In this document: positions 8,474 through 16,550 of the stretch, piece by piece
Layout of the letters: the number at the start of each line of letters is the position of its first letter
Position numbering within the stretch: position 1 is the stretch's first letter
Assembly: GCF_038396635.1 (NCBI RefSeq)
Contig: NZ_CP121687.1
Coordinates: 62,001-126,000, forward strand
Direction: 5' to 3'
Source of the DNA: Defluviitalea saccharophila
GTDB lineage: Bacteria; Bacillota; Clostridia; Lachnospirales; Defluviitaleaceae
DNA: 64,000 nt
The notes under the pieces: generated by a model
The model's database searches: none
What the model was told of the DNA's origin: nothing
What the model saw: only the letters and a program-made list of their open reading frames with translations
Translations under genes and position numbers: made by a program

Positions 8474-9145
8474 ATGGATTATGTTTATTTGCCTATGGTT
8501 CCGCCAGGGCAGCATAGGTTGCCGCCCTTGCCATATCCATACGATGCACTTCAGCCAATTATTAGTGCTACCACTTTACGCATTCATCATGATCAACATC
8601 ATAAAGCTTATGTAGATGGGTTGAATAAAGCAGAACTAAAATTAGTAGAATTAAGAAGAATAGATGATTTTGAGTTAATCAAGTATTGGGAAAATGAACT
8701 GGCTTATAATGGTTCTGGGCATATTCTGCATAGCATTTACTGGACTATTATGGCACCTGTTGGAACGGGAGGCAGACCTGGCCGCGAGACTCTTAATCAA
8801 ATCAATCGGTATTTTGGAACCTTTGATGCCTTTCAAACACAATTTACAAATGCGGCAGTCAAGGTTGAAGCATCTGGCTGGACCGTACTTACATGGCAAC
8901 CTACTTGGCGCAGACTGGAAATCCTTCAGGCTGAAAAACACCAGGACTTGACTCAGTGGAGTGGCATTCCCATATTGGTAGTGGATGTTTGGGAGCATGC
9001 TTATTATCTGGATTATCAAAATAGACGTCAAGAATATGTAAACGCATGGTGGAAACTTGTTGATTGGAATGAAGTAGAAAGAAGATTGTTGCTCGCAATG
9101 AGGGGACAGGTGCCTATGACAAGGGAGGAGTATAGATGGCATTAG
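8474..9145 (+). CDS. Superoxide dismutase, Fe/Mn family
   Basis: 223 residues. The four metal ligands are in place: His38 in RIHHDQHHKAYV, His86 in GSGHILHSIYW, and Asp171 and His175 in DVWEHAYYLDYQNRR. Gly at the position of Gln69 of E. coli FeSOD, plus Gln157 in EKHQD, points to a manganese-type second sphere, though the usual Asn before the second ligand (NH) is Leu here. A 20-residue N-terminal lead with a Pro-rich stretch (MVPPGQHRLPPLPYPYDAL) replaces the usual short start; no signal peptide is seen. It converts superoxide to peroxide and oxygen. AGGGGGATATAT before the ATG is the ribosome site. A terminator overlaps the stop codon. Confidence 0.92.
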   Translation: MDYVYLPMVPPGQHRLPPLPYPYDALQPIISATTLRIHHDQHHKAYVDGLNKAELKLVELRRIDDFELIKYWENELAYNGSGHILHSIYWTIMAPVGTGGRPGRETLNQINRYFGTFDAFQTQFTNAAVKVEASGWTVLTWQPTWRRLEILQAEKHQDLTQWSGIPILVVDVWEHAYYLDYQNRRQEYVNAWWKLVDWNEVERRLLLAMRGQVPMTREEYRWH

Positions 9146-9170
9146 GGGACAATGATGTCCCCTTGTTTAT
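9144..9170 (+). terminator. Terminator after superoxide dismutase
   Basis: Stem AGGGGAC / GTCCCCT with an AATGAT loop, starting inside the stop codon and followed by TTGTTTATTT. Confidence 0.8.
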
Positions 9171-9192
9171 TTAAGCCCTCTTGCTGTATAAT
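9163..9192 (+). promoter_or_regulatory. Candidate promoter of the first ABC-F gene
   Basis: TTGTTT at 9163-9168 and a perfect TATAAT at 9187-9192, separated by 18 bases, 33 bases upstream of the start codon. The -35 overlaps the SOD terminator tail. Confidence 0.45.
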
Positions 9193-9224
9193 AAGCGATA
9201 TAAAACAAAAGAAAGGGTATCAAG

Positions 9225-11129
9225 ATGAATTTATTATCCGCTGAAAATCTTACAAAATCTTTTGGAGAAAAAATATTATTTAAAAATATATCCTTTGGAA
9301 TTAATGAAGGGGAAAAGGTTGGAGTAATCGGTATAAATGGAACGGGCAAAAGTACTTTTTTAAAAGTTCTTACTGGAATAGAAGCGCCTGACAGCGGCAA
9401 TATATCCACTGCCAACGGTTTAAGGATAGAATATCTCTCTCAACATCCATCCTTTGAAGATGATGCCACCGTACTCCAACAAATATTTAACGGGAACAAT
9501 CCAACCATTGAGTTGATTAGAGAATATGAAGACACATTAAACAAATTAAGTGTTGATCCAGAAAATAAAACTTTACAAGAAAAATTATTAAAACTTAATC
9601 AAAAAATGGACAGTGCAGATGCCTGGTCCATGGAAAGTGAAGCGAAAATGATTTTGACCAAATTAGGAATATCTTCCTTTGATGCAAAGGTAGGAACGCT
9701 TTCAGGAGGACAGAGAAAAAGAGTTGCTTTGGCTGGAGCCCTCATTCGTCCATCAGATTTATTGATATTAGATGAGCCTACCAATCACATTGATAACGAC
9801 ACCATACTATGGCTGGAAGAGTACTTGAATAAGCGCAAAGGTGCACTGATTATGATTACCCATGACAGGTATTTCCTTGACAGGATAGCCAATAGGATCA
9901 TAGAGTTGGATTCAGGACAGCTTTATGAGTACAAAGGAAATTACAGTGATTTTCTTGAGGCAAAAACCTTGAGGGAAGAACAATTAAAGACCATGGAAGA
10001 CAAAAGACAGAGTTTATTAAAAAAAGAGTTGGAATGGATAAGAAGTGGAGTTAAAGCCAGAGGCACAAAGCAAAAAGCCAGGATTGACAGGTTTGAAAGA
10101 TTAAAAGAGCAGGCAGTCAATATATTTTCTGACAAGATGGAAATCTCCGTAGGAACAAGCAGATTAGGCAAAAAAATTATTGAGATAGACAATATTAGTA
10201 AATCTTTTGGGGACAAATGTTATATTAAAAACTTTAGTTATACCTTATTAAGGGAAGACAGAATTGGAATGATCGGGCCTAATGGCAGCGGCAAATCAAC
10301 TTTGCTTAATATTATTGCCGGTGTGTTAAAGCCTGATTCAGGAAAAGTAGAAATAGGCGAAACCGTTAAAATAGGATATTATACTCAAGAAAACAAAGAG
10401 ATGGATGAAAACCTTAGAGTAATAGAATATATTCGTGAAGAAGCTGAATATATAACTACGGGGGACGGATCTAAAATCAGTGCGTCTCAGATGTTGGAAA
10501 GATTTTTGTTTCCCCCTTATTTACAATGGACTCCTATTTCAAAACTTTCCGGGGGAGAAAAACGAAGATTATATTTGCTTAGAATACTTATGAGTTCACC
10601 CAATGTACTGCTTCTGGACGAGCCTACTAATGATTTGGATATTCAAACCTTAGAAATATTAGAGGAGTATTTGGACGAGTTTTTAGGTCCAGTGGTTACT
10701 GTTTCCCATGACAGATATTTCCTTGATAAAATAGCAGAAAAGATCTTTGCTTTTGAAGGGGAAGGGATGATCAAAAGTTATCCCGGAAACTATGAAGATT
10801 ACCAAAATAAAATTAAGAATAAAATAATAGAAGAAAAAAATAATCCTCCTGTAAAAGAAAAAAGAGATACGCGGATTAAGAGCAATGAAACAAAGCTTAA
10901 ATTTAGTTATAAAGAAAAACAAGAGTACGAGAATATAGAAGGCTGGATTGAAGAAGTAGAAAATGAATTAAAAGAAATCGAGAATCAAATCAATAATACC
11001 CAAAGTGATTATGTACTTCTTCAAGAATTGGTTGATAAGCAAAGAGCATTGGAAACAAGATTGGAAGAATTAATGGAGAGATGGGAATATCTCAATGAAC
11101 TCGCTGAAAAAATTAATGCTGGTAAATAA
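9225..11129 (+). CDS. ABC-F family ATPase with C-terminal coiled coil (YfmR/Uup-like)
   Basis: 634 residues, two ABC ATPase domains in one chain and no membrane segment. First domain: Walker A GINGTGKS at 36-43, signature LSGGQRKR, Walker B LLILDEPTNHID. Second: GPNGSGKS near 345, LSGGEKRR, LLLDEPTNDLD. An ABC-F linker with many charged residues lies between. The last ~90 residues form a coiled coil (IEGWIEEVENELKEIENQIN region), as in Uup and YfmR. Such proteins bind the ribosomal E site and rescue stalled translation. No adjacent antibiotic-resistance context, so a housekeeping role is more likely than drug protection. No classic AGGAGG; AAAGGG lies 10 bases upstream. Confidence 0.92.
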   Translation: MNLLSAENLTKSFGEKILFKNISFGINEGEKVGVIGINGTGKSTFLKVLTGIEAPDSGNISTANGLRIEYLSQHPSFEDDATVLQQIFNGNNPTIELIREYEDTLNKLSVDPENKTLQEKLLKLNQKMDSADAWSMESEAKMILTKLGISSFDAKVGTLSGGQRKRVALAGALIRPSDLLILDEPTNHIDNDTILWLEEYLNKRKGALIMITHDRYFLDRIANRIIELDSGQLYEYKGNYSDFLEAKTLREEQLKTMEDKRQSLLKKELEWIRSGVKARGTKQKARIDRFERLKEQAVNIFSDKMEISVGTSRLGKKIIEIDNISKSFGDKCYIKNFSYTLLREDRIGMIGPNGSGKSTLLNIIAGVLKPDSGKVEIGETVKIGYYTQENKEMDENLRVIEYIREEAEYITTGDGSKISASQMLERFLFPPYLQWTPISKLSGGEKRRLYLLRILMSSPNVLLLDEPTNDLDIQTLEILEEYLDEFLGPVVTVSHDRYFLDKIAEKIFAFEGEGMIKSYPGNYEDYQNKIKNKIIEEKNNPPVKEKRDTRIKSNETKLKFSYKEKQEYENIEGWIEEVENELKEIENQINNTQSDYVLLQELVDKQRALETRLEELMERWEYLNELAEKINAGK

Positions 11130-11135
11130 TTATTT

Positions 11136-11240
11136 TTATCTCTTTCTGTTAACAATAAGTGCAATTATGATTGCAAGGATCGCTCCTAAACAAAGTATGC
11201 CGCCAAAAATAACAACTATACCGGAAACTGCCATAATCAT
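11136..11240 (-). CDS. 34-residue single-pass membrane peptide
   Basis: Small gene read from the gap. The product begins MIMAVSGIVVIFGGILCLGA, is hydrophobic to about residue 29 and ends in a basic NRKR tail, so it should insert with the tail in the cytoplasm. AAAGGAG sits 6 bases before the ATG, the ideal distance. It ends 6 bases from the stop of the convergent ABC-F gene. No function is recognised; its size and shape are like regulatory or stress-related membrane peptides of Firmicutes. Confidence 0.6.
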   Translation of the reverse strand: MIMAVSGIVVIFGGILCLGAILAIIIALIVNRKR

Positions 11241-11283
11241 CTTACGCTCCTTTAATTTTTTATATCATTATAGCATAGTAAAG

Positions 11284-11307
11284 AGGCTGGAACAATATTT
11301 CCAGCCT
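11284..11307 (-). terminator. Terminator after the hydrogenase gene
   Basis: Perfect 9-bp stem AGGCTGGAA / TTCCAGCCT with a CAATAT loop. On the minus strand CTCTTTACTAT follows. It lies between the hydrogenase gene and the 34-residue peptide gene. Confidence 0.7.
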
Positions 11308-11317
11308 TTAATTACGA

Positions 11318-11355
11318 CGGAAATTCTTCCGGATTTCTTATGCAATAAAAAATAA
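11318..11355 (-). repeat. Partial copy of the dispersed hairpin repeat
   Basis: GGAAATTCTTCCGGATTTC followed by TTATGCAATAAAAA is nearly the right half of hairpin 1 of the family at 25.1 kb (AAATTCCTCCGGATTTCC). The left TTGCATA arm is lost. It lies 5 bases from the hydrogenase stop codon. Confidence 0.6.
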
Positions 11356-11359
11356 AAGA

Positions 11360-12730
11360 TTAGTTTTTGAAATTTCTTACAAGAAGATTTTTAACTTTTT
11401 CATCTTCAGCGTTTTCCAGCATTTCATATCTTTTAATGCCTAATCGGGTAAGGAGCTGCAGTGCATTGATATTGTCAAAAGGAGTTTTCATTGAAGTGCC
11501 ATTGGCATACGCATCTACCCTTTTTGTTCCTTCTTCAATGGAATTAATCGTTCTTGGTCCTCCGACGCAGCCCCCGATACATCCCATGCCTTCTATAAAA
11601 GTAGCATCTATTTCACCTTTAAGAAGTTGATCCAGTCCATCCTTGCAATTTTTAGCCCCGTCAAAGGCTTCTGATTTAAAAGGAATGTTAGAATGGGGAT
11701 CCAGTCTTTGTACCGTTAATTCTACAGCCTTACTAACCCCTCCGGTTCTTGCATAGACTCTTCCTGTAAATGCAGCTTCTTCTCTGTTTTCTTCAGGCAG
11801 GTTTTTAAGGTCTATGTTCAAAGCATCAAATATTTCGTATAGTTCCCTGAATGTGAGTACATAATCAATGGCATCCTCTAAATCCTCTTCTTTCGCCTCA
11901 TTCTTTTTGGCAATACACGGGCCTATAAATACAACTTTTGCATTTTCATTTAAGGCTTTGATGACTCTTCCTGCTGCAATCATAGGTGATACGGCTGGGG
12001 ACATATGGTCTAGCAGGGTAGGATATTTCTTTTGTATCATGTTTACCCATACAGGGCAGCAGCAGCTTGTGATAAAATACTCTTTTTTATTGTTCATAAG
12101 ATGTTTATATTCATAGGCTTCTTTCATCGTTAGGATATCTGCAAAGGTTGCGACTTCAATCATGTCTGAAAAACCAATCATTTTTAAAGCAGTTCTGATT
12201 TTTCCCGGCGTAATAGATTCATCAAATTGCCCCGCATAGGCGGGAGCTATGGCGGCAAATATCGGATATCTTTTTTCTTGGAGCAAGTTAACAACGGGAA
12301 TGAATTCAATTTTATCTGATATGGCACCAAGGGAACATTCCTCGATACATTGCCCGCAGCCGATGCATTCTTCGAAATCGTTCATACAACCTTGGCCGTG
12401 GATAGGGCAAGAACCTTCATGGAATCTATTGCATTGTTCACATATATTTTCAATCACCGATACCAGTGGCTTTTTGATTTTATCTAACAGCAGGGCTTTT
12501 CTCGCTTCTTCTCTTAAAGATTTATTACTATTTATAGGATCCAGTCCCATTGCCAACCGAATATAACTTTCTACTATTTTTCTTTCTTTTTCATCTTTTA
12601 TATTTTCTATAATCTTATGAGGAAGCTCTTCGATTTCTTCTTCTAATTTTCCGAACCAAGCCAGTTTGACCAGTTCATTAAATACTTTCATTCTATATTT
12701 TTGAATATAATTATTTGTTGTATTACTCAT
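11360..12730 (-). CDS. Monomeric [FeFe]-hydrogenase-like protein with 4Fe-4S cluster domain
   Basis: 456 residues. Cysteines at 97, 100, 108, 115, 122, 125, 128 and 132 form ferredoxin-type cluster sites (ECIGCGQCIEECS is one). The H-cluster domain follows with all three signatures: L1 TSCCCPVW at 221-228, L2 GPCIAKKNEA at 270-279 and L3 EGMGCIGGCVGG near 380-391, so all four cluster-ligand cysteines and the proton-transfer cysteine are kept. L1 has an extra Cys (usual TSCCPxW/TSCCPGW) and L3 has MGCIGGC instead of MACPGGC, which fits a less-studied monomeric subgroup rather than the main fermentative HydA. The gene is alone, with no partner flavoprotein or maturases. The ATG at 12730 is 5 bases after GGAGG; an ATG 12 bases further up overlaps that site. 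Confidence 0.87.
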   Translation of the reverse strand: MSNTTNNYIQKYRMKVFNELVKLAWFGKLEEEIEELPHKIIENIKDEKERKIVESYIRLAMGLDPINSNKSLREEARKALLLDKIKKPLVSVIENICEQCNRFHEGSCPIHGQGCMNDFEECIGCGQCIEECSLGAISDKIEFIPVVNLLQEKRYPIFAAIAPAYAGQFDESITPGKIRTALKMIGFSDMIEVATFADILTMKEAYEYKHLMNNKKEYFITSCCCPVWVNMIQKKYPTLLDHMSPAVSPMIAAGRVIKALNENAKVVFIGPCIAKKNEAKEEDLEDAIDYVLTFRELYEIFDALNIDLKNLPEENREEAAFTGRVYARTGGVSKAVELTVQRLDPHSNIPFKSEAFDGAKNCKDGLDQLLKGEIDATFIEGMGCIGGCVGGPRTINSIEEGTKRVDAYANGTSMKTPFDNINALQLLTRLGIKRYEMLENAEDEKVKNLLVRNFKN

Positions 12731-12808
12731 AGATACCTCCATTATTGATTTCTATTTATAAGATACCCTTTTATCTTAAAGATATAACTTTTTATTTAGC
12801 AAAAGGTC

Positions 12809-12837
12809 TTGATTTCTTGTATAAGATATATTATTAT
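12809..12837 (+). promoter_or_regulatory. Candidate promoter of the riboswitch-led FAD dehydrogenase gene
   Basis: TTGATT at 12809-12814 and TATTAT at 12832-12837 with a 17-base spacer. It would start the transcript about 35 bases before the purine-type aptamer. Confidence 0.5.
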
Positions 12838-12879
12838 TTTTATGTTCGAACATTTTGTGTATTTTTTAGTCGAATGTTC

Positions 12880-12951
12880 ATATATATAAATCCGGCGATA
12901 TGGGCCTGATGTTTCTACCGAACTACCGTAAATAGTTGTAGGCTATATAAG
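12880..12951 (+). ncRNA. Purine-riboswitch-like aptamer with an atypical J3/1 junction
   Basis: The purine aptamer core is present in order: TATATATAAATC (P1 and J1/2), P2 closing a GATATGG loop, J2/3 ending GTTTCTACC, then P3 AACTA / TAGTT closing the CCGTAAA loop. The last part is unusual: after P3 the expected GA(C/T)TAT is GTAGGCTAT, that is an apparent 3-base insertion and G for A before the ligand-selecting base, which reads as C (guanine type). P1 is only A-T pairs. It sits 28 bases before the start codon of a FAD-dependent dehydrogenase, an unusual target. No intrinsic terminator follows, so control would be at translation. Confidence 0.75.
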
Positions 12952-12979
12952 AATGCATATTTTATAGGGAGTGATCAAT

Positions 12980-14380
12980 GTGAAATATGATGTACTTATT
13001 GTAGGGGCAGGACCGGCAGGAATTTTTACTGCTTTAGAGATGATCAAGAATAGGCAGGACAAAAAAATATTAATCCTTGAAAAAGGAAGCCCAATTGATA
13101 AAAGACATTGTCCAAAAGAAAAAACCAAAGTATGTGTGTCTTGTAAGCCTTATTGTCATATTACAACAGGTTTTTCAGGAGCAGGGGCATTTTCGGACGG
13201 GAAATTATCTTTAAGCCATGAAGTAGGAGGAGATTTACCTCAGCTCATTGGAAGTGATTTTACTCAGGAGTATATTAAGTATACGGATCAAATCTATCTT
13301 GATTTTGGAGCTGACCCCAAAGTAGAGGGTTTAGATAATACAGAAAAAGTAAAGGAAATCAGAAGAAAAGCTATTGAAGCTGGACTAAAATTGGTAGATT
13401 GTCCAATAAGACATTTGGGTACGGAAAAAGCACAGGAAATATATCTTAAAATACAAAACTATCTTTTAGATTCAGGAGTAGAGATTAGATTTAAGACGGC
13501 AGTAACGGATATAATTGTTGAAGATGGAGTGGTTAAAGGGATTAAAATCGTTGATTCCGCAACTCAAAAAAATGAAAATATTGTTTACGGGGATAGGGTT
13601 GTTATAGCTACCGGCAGAAAGGGAGCAGATTGGCTTAAAACCATGTGTGAAAAACATGGTATTGCTCACCATGCCGGAACGGTAGATATAGGTGTGAGAG
13701 TAGAAATTCGCAATGAAATTATGGAGAAAGTCAATAATGTTCTTTATGAATCCAAATTAATAGGCTATCCGGCACCGTTTAAAAATAAAGTAAGAACCTT
13801 CTGCCAGAATCCAGGGGGATTTGTAAGTCAGGAAAATTATGACAACAATCTTGCAATTGTTAATGGACATTCTTATAAAGAAAGAAAGTCAGATAACACC
13901 AATTTAGCAATTCTGAGTTCTCATAATTTTTCAGAACCTTTCAATCAGCCAATAGAGTACGGCAAAAAGGTTGCGGAATTAGTCAATATGCTTGGCAATG
14001 GCAGTATCTTGGTTCAGCGATATGGAGATATTTTGGACGGAAAAAGAACATGGCAAACAGAATTGGATCAGTCCAATGTAAAGCCAACATTGCCCGATGC
14101 GGTGGCAGGGGATTTAACTTCAGCCATTCCTTATAGAACGATGATGAATATACTTAATTTTATTGAAGCTATGAATATTGTGGTTCCTGGATTTGCCAGC
14201 CGAGAAACCCTGCTTTATGGACCAGAAATAAAATTCTATAGTAACAAGATTAATTTAGATAAAAATTTCGAAACCAATATAAAGGGGTTACATTGTCTTG
14301 GAGATTCCAGCGGTTGGACCAGAGGACTAATGATGGCATCAGTGATGGGTGTATTAATGGGCCAAAAATTATCTGAATAA
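12980..14380 (+). CDS. FAD-dependent dehydrogenase, COG2509 family
   Basis: About 466 residues. It has an N-terminal FAD-binding Rossmann motif (IVGAGPAGIFTALEM near residue 8), the COG2509 signature GFSGAGAFSDGKLS near residue 60, ATGRKGADW in the middle, and a second FAD contact LGDSSGWTRGLMMASVMG near the C-terminus. The redox partner and substrate of the family are unknown. I prefer the GTG at 12980, 8 bases after AGGGAG; the GTG at 12971 is part of that site. Unlike most genes here it is preceded by a purine-type aptamer, suggesting purine-dependent expression. A paralogue lies at 56971-58560. Confidence 0.85.
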   Translation: MKYDVLIVGAGPAGIFTALEMIKNRQDKKILILEKGSPIDKRHCPKEKTKVCVSCKPYCHITTGFSGAGAFSDGKLSLSHEVGGDLPQLIGSDFTQEYIKYTDQIYLDFGADPKVEGLDNTEKVKEIRRKAIEAGLKLVDCPIRHLGTEKAQEIYLKIQNYLLDSGVEIRFKTAVTDIIVEDGVVKGIKIVDSATQKNENIVYGDRVVIATGRKGADWLKTMCEKHGIAHHAGTVDIGVRVEIRNEIMEKVNNVLYESKLIGYPAPFKNKVRTFCQNPGGFVSQENYDNNLAIVNGHSYKERKSDNTNLAILSSHNFSEPFNQPIEYGKKVAELVNMLGNGSILVQRYGDILDGKRTWQTELDQSNVKPTLPDAVAGDLTSAIPYRTMMNILNFIEAMNIVVPGFASRETLLYGPEIKFYSNKINLDKNFETNIKGLHCLGDSSGWTRGLMMASVMGVLMGQKLSE

Positions 14381-14392
14381 ATTATAAAAAAT

Positions 14393-14420
14393 TAAGAGGA
14401 CTCCTGGCGGAGTCCTTTTA
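14393..14420 (+). terminator. Terminator after the FAD dehydrogenase gene
   Basis: Perfect 8-bp stem AGGACTCC / GGAGTCCT with a TGGC loop, followed by TTTTA. Confidence 0.85.
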
Positions 14421-14516
14421 CAAAGGGGGGATTTGGGAAGGTATTTTTTTGCTACGGTCTTATTATAGTTTTAAAATATGAATTAGATATGAACAGAACA
14501 TTACAGGTTGATGAAA

Positions 14517-15242
14517 TTATATGTGTAATGTTCTTTTTATTTTTTCTTTCATGCGATCCGGCAGTTTATAATACAAGCCTATTAAAATAAGTGCAATGGA
14601 CATCAGTACAATAAATACAATCAAGGACCAGGAAAGCTGTATCGCTCGATTTGCCTGAAAGTCAAGGATACATTCTAAAGCAGCAGAGAACAGCGAGATG
14701 CCTATGCATAGATGAGCAGGAATAAAAACAAACTGATTTTTTAATTTGCTCCTGTTATAAAGATATAAGAGCAGGAATAAAATCAATACCGCCAATATTA
14801 TAATTGGAAGGGCGTAGGTGTAAAACCAATTGAGTTCATGATCTACGTTATCCAGTCCATAGGTTAGACAAATCGTAATGAATCCCAAAGCTAATATAGA
14901 ATGATACTTGCTGCGAATATATCCAAAAAAAAGAAAAATATAAAACCAAGCGGAGATAACGCTTATGATACTGTAGGTTACAGCCAGCTGACTTACTCTG
15001 AAGATAGAGCCGATGGTCATTAGAACCATCACTGCACTGAATATTAAAATAGAGATAGCAAAGAACGCTTGATTTTTCATTTTTAAGAGTTCTTCATAGT
15101 ATATATTTTCCGGTTGAGGAAACTTGTTTTCAGTAGCTATTGGACTGGTATCCTCATCAATTTTAGGTATAGGAAAAGTGCATAAGGGACAACTTTTAAT
15201 TTTATAATCGATTTCAACTCCACATTTGGGGCAGTACGGCAT
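14517..15242 (-). CDS. Zinc-ribbon membrane protein (DUF6320-like)
   Basis: 241 residues. An N-terminal zinc ribbon (CPKCG at 4-8, CPLC at 18-21) is followed after ~50 residues by about six membrane helices, ending in a basic MKEKIKRTLHI tail. Proteins of this shape are regularly encoded next to alcohol-acetyltransferase-like genes, as here: the upstream acyltransferase gene ends 4 bases before it and its GGGAGTGATGCT ribosome site lies in the gap. It may anchor or assist that enzyme at the membrane. The function is not known. Confidence 0.72.
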   Translation of the reverse strand: MPYCPKCGVEIDYKIKSCPLCTFPIPKIDEDTSPIATENKFPQPENIYYEELLKMKNQAFFAISILIFSAVMVLMTIGSIFRVSQLAVTYSIISVISAWFYIFLFFGYIRSKYHSILALGFITICLTYGLDNVDHELNWFYTYALPIIILAVLILFLLLYLYNRSKLKNQFVFIPAHLCIGISLFSAALECILDFQANRAIQLSWSLIVFIVLMSIALILIGLYYKLPDRMKEKIKRTLHI

Positions 15243-15246
15243 AGCA

Positions 15247-16527
15247 TCACTCCCTATTGGTTTCTATTTTTACAGGAATATTCATTTTTCTAATTTTACG
15301 AAAAAAGATTTTCTCTATTTCAGTGGCTTTCGTTAAGCTGCCAAAGGAAATATAAATCTTGTCTTTGTAGCTTCCAACCCCGATTTTTATAATATTTCCT
15401 CTGCTGGGAGGAGGATAGAATTCAAAGCGTTCTATTTTATCTTCTATTGATTTTGGCATAGTAATTTGACCGAGATTTGAAATACTGCTCGTAAAATTTC
15501 GTTCAGCGTATTTACTGTATAGTGCAGGCATGAGCAGATTTTTGATAAAAAGCGGCGTTAACCTTACGAAAAGGGATTTTTCATTCTTTACATTTTTATG
15601 GATGTACTGACTAATATTTTTACGGGTAATAGCCATTTTCATATAGCATTTGATATAATCCAAGATTTCATCAAAGGAATACGTTCCTAGTCGAAAATCA
15701 ATTTGAGGCGTAATACTTATAAAAAAATTTCTCATGGTTTTTGAAGGATAAAGATTCCTTAAGTTTACCGGAACATTCATAACCACTGGATGACGAAGCT
15801 TAATATGATTCGAATGAATAAAGTCCTGTATGGTATCAAAATATAAAGCTAATAAAAACTGTGTTAAAGAAACTTGATGTTTCTTTGCAGCAGCAAGCAG
15901 TGGCTCTGTAGGAATAATGCCTGTAATAATATGATATTCCCCTTTGGAATTCAGTTTAAAGGGTAAATGGAAAGCCTTATTGAGTTTTGGAGGGTCGGGT
16001 ATGTTTTTTTGATAATATTTTTGGAAAGCATCTTCAGCTTCTTCCTGGTCTATAGGATCATGGGAAAAGAATATCCCTGGATCTTTCTCAAGGCATAGTT
16101 TGTTGTCAATCAGTCTAAAATATTCTACGAGCAGGGATTTTAAAAATATAACAACTCCTGTGCCATCCGTAATACTATGGGAGATCTCAATACTTATTTT
16201 TTTATTAAAATATAGTACTCGAAAGGGAAAAGATTTTTTCCTTTTATAATGCATAAACATACAGGGGTAAAACGTTTCTTTTTCTACCACCGGGTAGTTT
16301 CTTGTATATTCGAAGTAGTACCAGAAAAGTCCCCGTTTAAGATTTACCTTATAATAAGGAAAACGTTCTATGATATTGTTTAACGCTATTTGTAAAAGCG
16401 TGGGATTCACTTCATCATATAAGGTAGCTGAAACCCGAAATACCGTTGATACCCTTGTAGAGGTAATCGAAGGGTATAGCTTTCCGGCATTATCAAGTTT
16501 GTACCAATTTTTTGAGTGTTGTCTCAT
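15247..16527 (-). CDS. Condensation-domain-like acyltransferase (alcohol acetyltransferase family)
   Basis: 426 residues. The catalytic HxxxDG motif of CoA-dependent acyltransferases is seen as HSITDGTG near residue 133, and a later KLRHPVVMNVPVNLR-type segment (near 255) matches the core-fold strand found in this superfamily. There are no carrier-protein or adenylation domains, so this is a free-standing enzyme that probably moves an acyl group from CoA or a carrier to an alcohol, sugar or lipid. AGGTGGT precedes the ATG. It forms a two-gene operon with the zinc-ribbon membrane protein. The substrate is unknown. Confidence 0.75.
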   Translation of the reverse strand: MRQHSKNWYKLDNAGKLYPSITSTRVSTVFRVSATLYDEVNPTLLQIALNNIIERFPYYKVNLKRGLFWYYFEYTRNYPVVEKETFYPCMFMHYKRKKSFPFRVLYFNKKISIEISHSITDGTGVVIFLKSLLVEYFRLIDNKLCLEKDPGIFFSHDPIDQEEAEDAFQKYYQKNIPDPPKLNKAFHLPFKLNSKGEYHIITGIIPTEPLLAAAKKHQVSLTQFLLALYFDTIQDFIHSNHIKLRHPVVMNVPVNLRNLYPSKTMRNFFISITPQIDFRLGTYSFDEILDYIKCYMKMAITRKNISQYIHKNVKNEKSLFVRLTPLFIKNLLMPALYSKYAERNFTSSISNLGQITMPKSIEDKIERFEFYPPPSRGNIIKIGVGSYKDKIYISFGSLTKATEIEKIFFRKIRKMNIPVKIETNRE

Positions 16528-16550
16528 AAGACCACCTAGTTCAATTCATT

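Noticed and set aside
8675-9142. 155-codon frame antisense to superoxide dismutase
   Set aside because: It exactly mirrors a well-supported gene with all catalytic residues; no ribosome site.
12847-12879. Inverted repeat GAACATT / AATGTTC, like a LexA (SOS) box
   Set aside because: The arms are 18 bases apart, while Gram-positive LexA boxes have a 4-base centre; not enough for a call, though it could be an operator or leader hairpin.
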